Positions 1 through 6,089 of a DNA stretch of 8,570 nt are shown here, one piece after another (position 1 is the stretch's first letter; the number at the start of each line of letters is the position of its first letter). The stretch is from an uncultured Solobacterium sp. GTDB taxonomy: Bacteria; Bacillota_I; Bacilli_A; Erysipelotrichales; Erysipelotrichaceae. A program made the position numbers and the translations under genes. Location: NCBI GenBank assembly GCA_905235315.1, contig CAJOLG010000065.1:1-8570 (forward strand). Direction: 5' to 3'. Under the pieces are notes generated by a model, which saw only the letters and a list, made by a program, of their open reading frames with translations, was not told where the DNA came from and did no database searches.

Positions 1-135
1 CTTATGACGAACTGCGCCAAGCAGCGTTCCGCCGGTCAGAAAATAGGAAAGATCATGATCAATGCAGAACTGATCAAAGTCCTTCAACATCTCCAGCATC
101 ATCTGCTTCTGTTCATCCAGTGTTACTTCTCTCAT
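1..135 (-). CDS. LicD-family phosphotransferase, N-terminal fragment
   Basis: Translating the minus strand from the ATG at 135 gives 45 residues to the window edge, with no stop, so the gene continues to the left. Residues 34-45 read TGGTLLGAVRHK, the hallmark opening of LicD-family proteins, where it normally precedes an acidic DDD-type metal-binding motif that here would lie outside the window. Residues 1-33 form the usual amphipathic helix leading into it. LicD-family enzymes are nucleotidyltransferase-fold proteins that move phospho-substituents such as phosphocholine from CDP carriers onto surface glycans, acting on the cytoplasmic face. The start follows the stop of the ThDP-enzyme gene by 3 bp, with only a weak GAAGAG-like site upstream, so translation is probably coupled. 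The position directly after a cytidylyltransferase and a ThDP enzyme suggests that it transfers their CDP-linked product. The transferred group is unknown. The family call is firm; the substrate is inference. Confidence 0.85.
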   Translation of the reverse strand, partial: MREVTLDEQKQMMLEMLKDFDQFCIDHDLSYFLTGGTLLGAVRHK

Positions 136-138
136 AAC

Positions 139-1923
139 TTACTCTTCAAATGCTTTATTCAATTCAGCCTTCAGCACATCTTCCGGAAGATGCGGGTAGA
201 GATCTTCATAGTGCGGCATCCGGAAGGTGCCGTCCGGATTGGCAATGGAGCGCAGCCGCGGCTCCACTTCGAGATTCTTACTGACAGCCACTTCACAGAC
301 CACCGGTCCTTCCATCGCAAGCACTTCTGCGATGACGGGTTCCAGTTCTTCTTCCGAGCGGATCGAACGGTATGCAAGACCGTACGCTTTCGTGATCTTT
401 TCCGTGTTGGGAATCGGGACACCGTCAGAAACATCGGTACCGAAGGTCGGGTTGATGTTGTATCCGCCCTGCGACATGCGGACAAACTGGTAGCCGTCAT
501 TGCTGACCACAAACAGCTTGATGGGAATCTGATTGCGTTCGATTGTCGCAAATTCATGAATATTCATCTGCAGGCTGCCGTCCCCGACAAAGCAGATCAC
601 CTGTCCGTTTCCTTTATTGGCTTCCGCTAAGCCAAGGGAGGTTGCCCAGTAGCCCATACCGGAAAGGCCGCCGGAGATAAATACCCGCTGTCCTTCCTTT
701 ACCTGCCAGGTCTGCGCCACTACACTGCAGGAGCTGCCGGTATCCGCGATCACAAGATCGTTTTCCTTTGCCTGTTTCGTAACCGCATCGACCAGCCGGT
801 AGGAATTCAGCTCGCCCTCATAATACTTCTTCTGCATGATCGGATAGGTATGGAGCCACTCCTGGCATACCGATACCCAATGGGCATGATTTCCTCTGAG
901 CCCTTCTTCCTCAATGATCTTCAGTGCCTTGCGGAAGAATTCATTCAGATCGCCTTCGATCGTTTCATCGATCGGTGTGCCGTATTTGATCAGTTCCTTC
1001 GGATCGATCTCGACAAGGATCTTGTGCGACTGTTTGGAGAAATCCGCAACATTGTATCCCGTGGCGTTGGGCGCCATATGGCTGCCGAGGATCAGCAGTG
1101 TATCACAGGTCTGTGCCGCAAAATGCGCCGAGCGGAACCCATGGTTGCCCATGCGTCCGGCGAAGTATTTATTGTCGCTCTGGATCGTATCAATGCCCAT
1201 CCGGGGATTGATCACGGGAACATCCATCAATTCAATAAACTTCCGGAACAGCTCCACACTGTTGGAAAGACGGATTCCCTGTCCTGCCATGATCAGCGGG
1301 CGTTTGGAGTTCATCAGGGTCTTAAGTACGCCGCGCACAGTCTCTTCGGAAATCGTTTCTTCCGGAGCCGGAAGCGGTTTGGGCGGAAATTCACACGGGC
1401 ATTCCGCACCCTGTACACTGATCGGCACATCAATGCATACCGGGCCGGGTCTTCCCCCTGCCGCCGTCGCAAAGGCATCCTGCAGAACGTCTGCCGTCTT
1501 TGCCGGATCATCCAGCAGATAGTACTTCTTGGTCACCGGCTTCATGATGAGATCGGTGCGGACATCCTGGGTGCCGTACTGGCGCAGGTCATGTTCACGC
1601 TCAAACTGCACATGCGCAAGGCTGGAGTTGCCGGTAAAGACCACTACCGCCGAAGAGTCCACATACGCCTGGGCCATACCGGTCACGGTATTAGTCAAAG
1701 CCGGTCCGTTTGTCACAAACGCAACCCCCGGTTTGCCGGAAATACGGCCGTAGCCGTCTGCTCCCATGACCGCCGGCTGTTCATGATTGGTAAAGGTAAA
1801 CTTCAGCTTGGTCGACTGCCCCAGAGCTTTGCAGATCCAGAGCGCCGCGCCGCCGACAATGACGTACGCATGATCGATCCCGGTCTCTTCCAGATATTTC
1901 ACAATGTATTCCGAAACATTCAT
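139..1923 (-). CDS. Thiamine diphosphate-dependent enzyme, acetolactate-synthase-like, in a polysaccharide locus
   Basis: This 594-residue protein has the full three-domain layout of acetolactate synthase large subunits: an N-terminal Pyr domain (about 1-170), a central domain (about 195-335) and a C-terminal PP domain (about 375-550). The cofactor-activating glutamate is E48 in NHEQPAVMGADGYGR. The Mg-ThDP motif starts at GDG 447-449, with D448 and N475 as probable metal ligands, and ends in SNDGY. The segment after it (QFVRMSQGGYN) differs from the VRQWQ-type substrate segment of true acetolactate synthases, so pyruvate self-condensation is doubtful. Residues 555-590 (PRLRS...DGTFRMPHYEDLYPHLPEDV) form a tail that I recall from ThDP enzymes in LPS and capsule loci. 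At 594 residues it is far longer than phosphonopyruvate decarboxylases (about 370-400). The start has a strong AAAGGAG site 9 nt upstream that overlaps the preceding gene's stop. It lies between a cytidylyltransferase and a licD gene. A role in making a branched or acyloin-type precursor is inference; a decarboxylase or lyase is also possible. Confidence 0.88.
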   Translation of the reverse strand: MNVSEYIVKYLEETGIDHAYVIVGGAALWICKALGQSTKLKFTFTNHEQPAVMGADGYGRISGKPGVAFVTNGPALTNTVTGMAQAYVDSSAVVVFTGNSSLAHVQFEREHDLRQYGTQDVRTDLIMKPVTKKYYLLDDPAKTADVLQDAFATAAGGRPGPVCIDVPISVQGAECPCEFPPKPLPAPEETISEETVRGVLKTLMNSKRPLIMAGQGIRLSNSVELFRKFIELMDVPVINPRMGIDTIQSDNKYFAGRMGNHGFRSAHFAAQTCDTLLILGSHMAPNATGYNVADFSKQSHKILVEIDPKELIKYGTPIDETIEGDLNEFFRKALKIIEEEGLRGNHAHWVSVCQEWLHTYPIMQKKYYEGELNSYRLVDAVTKQAKENDLVIADTGSSCSVVAQTWQVKEGQRVFISGGLSGMGYWATSLGLAEANKGNGQVICFVGDGSLQMNIHEFATIERNQIPIKLFVVSNDGYQFVRMSQGGYNINPTFGTDVSDGVPIPNTEKITKAYGLAYRSIRSEEELEPVIAEVLAMEGPVVCEVAVSKNLEVEPRLRSIANPDGTFRMPHYEDLYPHLPEDVLKAELNKAFEE

Positions 1924-1937
1924 CGTTGTTTACTCCT

Positions 1938-2651
1938 TTATCGCAGCCAGTCTTTACTGTCATTCTCGGCAAGCAGGGCCTTGAAGATCAGCAGATCTTC
2001 CCGCGAGGTGATCTTGAAATTCAGATCGGATCCGCGGTTAAACCATACGGTATGACCGCATTCAATCAGTAAGGTACAGGTTGCGACCGATCCGGTGATT
2101 CCCTTTGCCTTCGCTTCTTCATGCAGGGCAAGCATGTCTTTGAGATACATACTGTGCGGGGTCTGCGTGCGGTACAGGGTCTCCCGGTCGATACTGACAT
2201 CGGAACGGATCTTGTCCGGTGTCACCAGCATCGCTTCCTTACAGTCAATGGCGGTAATGCCGTTGCCGTGTTTGCGGCAGGTTTCAATATTGTCCGTGAT
2301 GACCTGGGCCGGAAGATACGGCCGCGCTCCGTCATGCACGAGCACGATATCATCGTCTTTGCAGTCTTTGGCGATCTCCGCAAGAACGTTTTCAATGGAC
2401 TCCTGCCCCGTCGCACCGCCGCGAACGATCTTTTTCAGTTTTGTGATGTCGTACTGCTTTGCGTACAGATCCAGAAAACCTTCCCATCCTTCCAGGCATG
2501 CAATATAGATCGCATCGATCTCCGGATGATTCTGGAAGCACTCCATGGTATAGATGATGACCGGCTTTTCATTCACATTTAAAAACTGCTTCGGTACCAT
2601 CTGGCGGGTGCGTGTGCCGACACCGGCCGCTGTGATCAGGGCAATATTCAT
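1938..2651 (-). CDS. IspD/TarI-family cytidylyltransferase (CTP: sugar- or polyol-phosphate)
   Basis: This complete 237-residue protein, the usual length for IspD/TarI enzymes, would couple CTP to a phosphorylated alcohol, releasing pyrophosphate and giving a CDP derivative in the cytoplasm. The N-terminal nucleotide-binding motif is at residues 8-23 (AAGVGTRTRQMVPKQF). VHDGARP is at 105-111, the TQTPHS segment at 162-167 and the closing GSDLNFKIT at 207-215. Two regions differ from housekeeping IspD. The segment normally reading like PVxDTIK is AIDCKEAMLVT (134-144), and the DEASLVE-like segment is SVATCTLLIECG (188-199). This points to a surface-polymer substrate other than methylerythritol phosphate. 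The start at 2651 is preceded by GAAAGGCGG. It opens the sub-block with the ThDP enzyme (14 bp gap) and licD. Ribitol phosphate (TarI) is possible, but no TarJ-type reductase is adjacent. Confidence 0.85.
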   Translation of the reverse strand: MNIALITAAGVGTRTRQMVPKQFLNVNEKPVIIYTMECFQNHPEIDAIYIACLEGWEGFLDLYAKQYDITKLKKIVRGGATGQESIENVLAEIAKDCKDDDIVLVHDGARPYLPAQVITDNIETCRKHGNGITAIDCKEAMLVTPDKIRSDVSIDRETLYRTQTPHSMYLKDMLALHEEAKAKGITGSVATCTLLIECGHTVWFNRGSDLNFKITSREDLLIFKALLAENDSKDWLR

Positions 2652-2724
2652 ACTCTGCCGCCTTTCTGTTTCACAAAAAGTGTATCATCGCTTGCGCAGT
2701 TGCGCCAACCGGCTCCGCCGGTCC
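2652..2724 (-). promoter_or_regulatory. Intergenic region with a possible internal promoter for the cytidylyltransferase block
   Basis: This is the longest non-coding gap in the window (73 bp). On the minus strand a TTGGCG (-35-like, at 2708-2703) is followed after 18 bp by TACACT (-10-like, at 2684-2679). A TG one base upstream of the latter gives an extended -10 (TGATACACT). The predicted transcript would start near 2672, and the ribosome site (AAAGGCGG, about 2665-2658) and the ATG at 2651 follow. Each hexamer matches its consensus at only four of six positions, so this is a candidate. If real, it would let the cytidylyltransferase, ThDP enzyme and licD genes be expressed separately from the genes upstream. 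Confidence 0.3.
2708..2722 (-). other. Small GC-rich hairpin just after the GT4 stop codon
   Basis: On the minus strand ACCGGC, a GGA loop and GCCGGT form a perfect 6-bp stem starting two bases after the TAG stop at 2727-2725. A second weaker hairpin follows directly (TTGGCGCAACTGCGCAA, 2708-2692, one bulged G). No U-run follows either stem immediately. The nearest, TTTTT at 2679-2675, is 12 bases past the second stem, so a classical intrinsic terminator is not supported. It could act as a 3'-end stabiliser, an attenuator or a partial terminator between the two halves of the operon. Confidence 0.35.
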
Positions 2725-3888
2725 CTAACGTACGGTCTCTGCGCGTTGTTTCATTTCCGCTTTGGTGACGATCTGTGCCGGAGAACAGAGGCCCTCCGCA
2801 AACGGGGACGGCTTTCCTTCCGACAGGGCTTCCATCAACGCATACAGCCGATTGCCGGCTTCCGTACCGTTCCAGACCTCCCGGTTAGCGGTATACGCCG
2901 CTTCGCCAAGGGATCTGCGCAGCCCGCTGTCTTCGACAAGGCGCATCACTTTTGCCTTGAGATCTTCCGAATTGCCGTATTCATACAGCAGTCCGGTTTC
3001 ATTCCTGCCGATCATCTTGGAGGCCCCGACTGCCGTGCTGACCACGCAGGCACAGGCCCGGTTCATCGCCCGGTTCAGGATACTGCCCCATCCGTCGTTG
3101 TACGAACTTGTGGTAAGAAAAATATCCGCGTGCTTCAGCGCATGATCTACAGTTTCGAGCGAATCGTCTTCGATCACTTGAAGATTCGGAAGAGACTCCG
3201 CCTTCTGCCGCAGCTGTCCCGCAAGTTCTCCCTGACCGTACATGGTGAACTTTACCGGAAGTTCTGTCAGTTCCTTTGCCAGTTCAATCACCGTATCCGG
3301 TTCATACCACGGATGCAGGGGATTGGCCCAGACGACGGTTACCGGATCCGTTTGTTTTGCCTTCTGAAGTTCTTCAGGATCATAATCGATCACTTCGGTA
3401 AATTCTCCGAATTCGAACCGTTTTCCGGCATACGAGTCTGACAGCGAAAAATCATAGGCGGTATATGTGCCAAGACACAGCAGGTATACCGGCTTTCTGA
3501 TTAAAGCCAGCGTATGTTTTACAAAATACGATGCCTTCCACTTCAGAGGATAGGTCTTCCCGTCCCGGTAAATATGCTGGGAGAGCCGGAATACCGGCTT
3601 CCCGGATTTTACCGCAAGATTGAAATAGTCCGCCGGACAGTGCCCGTAGATCAGTACATCGCTTTCCGCTGCGAGCTCTGCCGCTTTGGCAAGCGGGTCG
3701 CTTTCTTCATAAAGTTTTATCACATACGGCTTTTGCGCATGATAGTCCGGATATCCCTTCTGCAGGAGTTCTTCTTCCATCGGCTCGGTAGCCGCAAAGA
3801 TCAGCTGATGACTGCTTTGTTCATCCAGCGCGTCATACATCGGAAGCGTCTGAGGATCCAGAAAATTGGCAAATGCGGTGATCTTCAT
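2725..3888 (-). CDS. Glycosyltransferase family 4 (GT-B fold) with altered EX7E motif
   Basis: This 387-residue protein has the length and layout of a GT-B retaining glycosyltransferase. The N-terminal acceptor half starts MKITAFANF and lacks an obvious signal peptide. The C-terminal donor half has VTVVWANPLHPWYEPD (183-198), VKFTMYGQGEL (212-222), a DDSLETVDHALKHADIFLTTS region (241-261) and GLLYEYGNSEDL (299-310). Where GT4 enzymes usually show E-G-[FW]-G-x4-E-A-M, this one reads D-G-W-G-S-I-L-N-R-A-M (265-275). The first glutamate is aspartate (D265) and the second is arginine (R273). The start is well supported by GGAGG 7 nt upstream, and its ATGA overlaps the capF stop by 4 bp. Tight coupling to capF suggests that it uses the L-FucNAc-type donor, as WbuB-like enzymes do in other loci, but donor and acceptor are inferred. 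It probably acts at the inner membrane face on a lipid-linked oligosaccharide. Confidence 0.84.
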   Translation of the reverse strand: MKITAFANFLDPQTLPMYDALDEQSSHQLIFAATEPMEEELLQKGYPDYHAQKPYVIKLYEESDPLAKAAELAAESDVLIYGHCPADYFNLAVKSGKPVFRLSQHIYRDGKTYPLKWKASYFVKHTLALIRKPVYLLCLGTYTAYDFSLSDSYAGKRFEFGEFTEVIDYDPEELQKAKQTDPVTVVWANPLHPWYEPDTVIELAKELTELPVKFTMYGQGELAGQLRQKAESLPNLQVIEDDSLETVDHALKHADIFLTTSSYNDGWGSILNRAMNRACACVVSTAVGASKMIGRNETGLLYEYGNSEDLKAKVMRLVEDSGLRRSLGEAAYTANREVWNGTEAGNRLYALMEALSEGKPSPFAEGLCSPAQIVTKAEMKQRAETVR

Positions 3889-5102
3889 CCGTTGTCCTCC
3901 GTTTCTGCCACCGGCTCAAAGAAGGTGTCCGGACGGGTGTCGTCAAACCGTTCATTCGCCCACATCAGGGTGATCAGATCTTCTGAATCCGAGAGATTGA
4001 TAATGTTATGGGTATACCCCGGAACCATGATGACCGCTTCCGGCTGTTCCCCATTCACTTCAAATTCTATGATTTCATCACTGCCGATCTTCCGCTCCTG
4101 GATCAAGGCATGGCCATGCACCACCGCAAAGATTTCCCATTTGGTGTTATGCCAGTGCTGCCCTTTGGTTACACCGGGCTTACTGATATTGACGGACATC
4201 TGCCCGCCCGAAGCAGTATGAACGATCTCCGTAAACGATCCGCGGACATCTTCATTTTTCTTAAGCACAAAATGCATCTTCTCCTGCGGCAGATAGGAAA
4301 GATAAGCCGACAGAAGCTTTTTCGCAAACGAGTTCTTCGGGATTGCCGGAATATCCCCGCCTTCCGTAACCGCACGGAAGGATTCAAGATCTTCCACGAT
4401 TTCGCCGAGCGTCACATGATGTGTCACAGGCACATGGCAGTACTTCCCGTGCGGGTTCAGTACCGGATAGAGACCCTGATAATCGCAGTGGTGTTCCTTC
4501 CGCTCCAGCGCATCCAGCAGCTCCTCCACCAGATCATCAATATATACAAGATCCATTTCGACCGAAGGATCATTCACCGTGATCGGAAGATCGTTGGCGA
4601 TGTTATGGCAGAACGTGGCAACCGCACTGTTGTAGTTGGGCCGGCACCACTTGCCGAAGACATTTTCAAACCGGTAGACCAGCACATCCGCACCGGTGCG
4701 TTCGCCGTACGCAAAGAACAGTTCCTCCCCTGCCAGTTTGGACTTCCCGTATTCGCTGTTTTCAAAGCGTCCGGCCAGCGTTGCCTGAATCGAACTCGAC
4801 AGCATCACCGGGCAGGGATTCTGCACGTCTTCCAGCGTTTGAAGCAGCTCGGAGGAAAAGCCGAAGTTTCCCTTCATGAATTCTTCCGGGTCTTTCGGGC
4901 GGTTGACGCCGGCAAGATGAAATACAAAATCCGCCTTCGCACAATACGCCTTCAGATCTTCCGGAGAATTGCCGAGATCGTATTCCATGATCTCTTCAAC
5001 CGCAATTCCGCGGGTACGGTTCTTTCCGTCTTTGATGTTTTTCAGATTTTCACAGAGGTTCTTTCCGACAAAGCCCTCTGCGCCGGTTACCAGAATCTTC
5101 AT
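3885..5102 (-). CDS. capF: CapF/WbjC/FnlB-type bifunctional SDR reductase-cupin, UDP-L-FucNAc pathway
   Basis: In this pathway (CapE-CapF-CapG, equal to WbjBCD or FnlABC) the CapF protein acts on the keto-sugar nucleotide made by CapE. Its zinc cupin epimerises C3, and its NADPH-dependent reductase domain makes UDP-N-acetyl-L-pneumosamine, which CapG turns into UDP-N-acetyl-L-fucosamine. The sequence fits closely. There is a Rossmann GAEGFVG at 7-13, FHLAGVNRPKDPEEF at 61-75, LSSSIQAT at 101-108, catalytic Y118 and K122 in YGKSK, and FGKWCRPNYNS at 149-159. In the cupin part are DVRGSFTE (285-292), NISKPGVTKGQHWHNTKWE (305-323, H316 and H318) and PGYTHNI (361-367, H365). It is about 35 residues longer than the usual ~370, with extra residues near 20-35, 107-117 and 200-225. 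A GAGGA site sits 6 nt before the ATG, in the 12-bp gap after the GT2 gene. No capE or capG is in the window. Confidence 0.9.
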   Translation of the reverse strand: MKILVTGAEGFVGKNLCENLKNIKDGKNRTRGIAVEEIMEYDLGNSPEDLKAYCAKADFVFHLAGVNRPKDPEEFMKGNFGFSSELLQTLEDVQNPCPVMLSSSIQATLAGRFENSEYGKSKLAGEELFFAYGERTGADVLVYRFENVFGKWCRPNYNSAVATFCHNIANDLPITVNDPSVEMDLVYIDDLVEELLDALERKEHHCDYQGLYPVLNPHGKYCHVPVTHHVTLGEIVEDLESFRAVTEGGDIPAIPKNSFAKKLLSAYLSYLPQEKMHFVLKKNEDVRGSFTEIVHTASGGQMSVNISKPGVTKGQHWHNTKWEIFAVVHGHALIQERKIGSDEIIEFEVNGEQPEAVIMVPGYTHNIINLSDSEDLITLMWANERFDDTRPDTFFEPVAETEDNG

Positions 5103-5114
5103 AAGGGTTCCTCA

Positions 5115-6089
5115 TTACAGATTATCCCGCTGCAGGACATGGAACAGCCAGGCGAAAAAGCCCACGTTCCAGTCATATACCAGCGAGAAGTATTTGTTCT
5201 TCATTCCGCCCATGGATTTCAGATACGGATTCCTGTGCCAGTCGGGAAACTCTTTGTTTAAAAGATCCCAGCCCATCCGGATCGTTGCCCTGCGGTCGGC
5301 AGGATCTTTGATCTTCGCGCTGCGCAGGAAACTGTTTCCAAGAAAGAATTTGATATGGATATACTCCAGGGCATCATGATACTCCTCGTAATACCCATGG
5401 TCTTTGTAGTACTGCAGGATGATCTCAAACACATGGATCATGTTTTTGACCTGATCGTTGTTGGTATGGGTAATGGATTTCTCCTGCTGTACATAGCGCA
5501 CATACGGCGTATTCGTAAACCCGATCTTTTTTACTCTGCAGCACAGGCAGTACAGATAGCACGCATCCTCATACCGGTCCCCTTTGGGAAAGACAATATC
5601 CAGCGAACGGATAAACGATGTTTTATACAGCTTGTTCCAGAGCACCGCAAAGAGATTCACCATCATATCCTGGCCGGCTTCGTACGGACCTTCTTTCTGC
5701 AGTGTCTCCCCTTTGGAATTCTTCCAGTAAAAGTCCGAAACGACGAGCTCCAGGTCCTCGCTCTTCGCAAGACGAACCATTTCTTCAAACATCGTCGGCG
5801 AGGTATAGTCATCGCTGTCAAGAAATCCGAAATATTCGCCGCTCACTTTGGACACACCGAAATTGCGCGCTTCCGCAATCCCCTCATTCTCCTTGGAGAA
5901 CAGCTTCATATCCACGGCAGGATGCGCCTCTTTCCAGGCGTTCAGCACTTCGAGCGTATTGTCGGTGCTGCCGTCATTGATCACGATGAGTTCCAGTGAC
6001 TTCAGCGTCTGCGCCGCAAGACTGTCAAGCGTCCGCTCCACGGTGGAAGCGCAGTTATAGCACGGAACGATTACCGATACCTCAGGCAT
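5115..6089 (-). CDS. Glycosyltransferase family 2 (GT-A fold)
   Basis: This 324-residue protein carries the classic GT2 signature: VSVIVPCYN at 4-12, VINDGSTDNT at 36-45, ENEGIAEARNFG at 67-78 and the metal/nucleotide-binding DSDDY at 91-95. Downstream, WNKLYKTSFI (151-160) and GDRYEDACY (170-178) match the acceptor side and the probable catalytic-base acidic pair (E174/D175) of capsule-type GT2 enzymes. The C-terminal third is helical and ends in an aromatic, amphipathic stretch (about 300-320, FSLVYDWNVGFFAWLFHVL) that could rest on the membrane. It is predicted to add one sugar from a nucleotide donor to the lipid-linked repeat unit. The start overlaps the polymerase gene's end by 8 bp, and GGAGG lies 6 nt upstream of the ATG, so the two are translationally linked. 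Donor and acceptor cannot be read from the sequence. Confidence 0.92.
   Translation of the reverse strand: MPEVSVIVPCYNCASTVERTLDSLAAQTLKSLELIVINDGSTDNTLEVLNAWKEAHPAVDMKLFSKENEGIAEARNFGVSKVSGEYFGFLDSDDYTSPTMFEEMVRLAKSEDLELVVSDFYWKNSKGETLQKEGPYEAGQDMMVNLFAVLWNKLYKTSFIRSLDIVFPKGDRYEDACYLYCLCCRVKKIGFTNTPYVRYVQQEKSITHTNNDQVKNMIHVFEIILQYYKDHGYYEEYHDALEYIHIKFFLGNSFLRSAKIKDPADRRATIRMGWDLLNKEFPDWHRNPYLKSMGGMKNKYFSLVYDWNVGFFAWLFHVLQRDNL

Noticed and set aside
139..1923. Phosphonopyruvate decarboxylase in a phosphonate (2-aminoethylphosphonate) pathway.
   Set aside because: The protein is about 200 residues too long and has the central domain that short phosphonopyruvate decarboxylases lack. No PEP mutase gene is visible in the window.
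850..2055. A 401-codon open frame on the plus strand opposite the ThDP-enzyme gene, and a similar 417-codon one at 4008-5261 opposite capF.
   Set aside because: Both lie antisense to genes with clear family motifs. Their translations show no recognisable domain, are rich in Arg, His and Phe as expected for shadow frames, and lack good ribosome sites.
1938..2651. Housekeeping ispD of isoprenoid biosynthesis.
   Set aside because: The substrate-side segments differ, and the gene is embedded in a glycan operon beside ThDP-enzyme and licD genes. No ispF or other MEP gene is adjacent.
2692..2722. Possible intrinsic terminator made by the two adjacent hairpins after the GT4 gene.
   Set aside because: Neither stem is followed directly by a U-run. 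The nearest five-U stretch is 12 bases past the second stem, so it is listed only as a hairpin.
2701..2723. Plus-strand blocks TGCGCCAA and TCCGCCGGTC here also occur at 13-20 and 28-37 in the licD start, with spacing of 5 versus 7 bp, suggesting a licD relic in the gap.
   Set aside because: The similarity ends at the block edges, and translation beyond them does not continue the LicD motif. Chance or shared GC-rich words explain it well enough.
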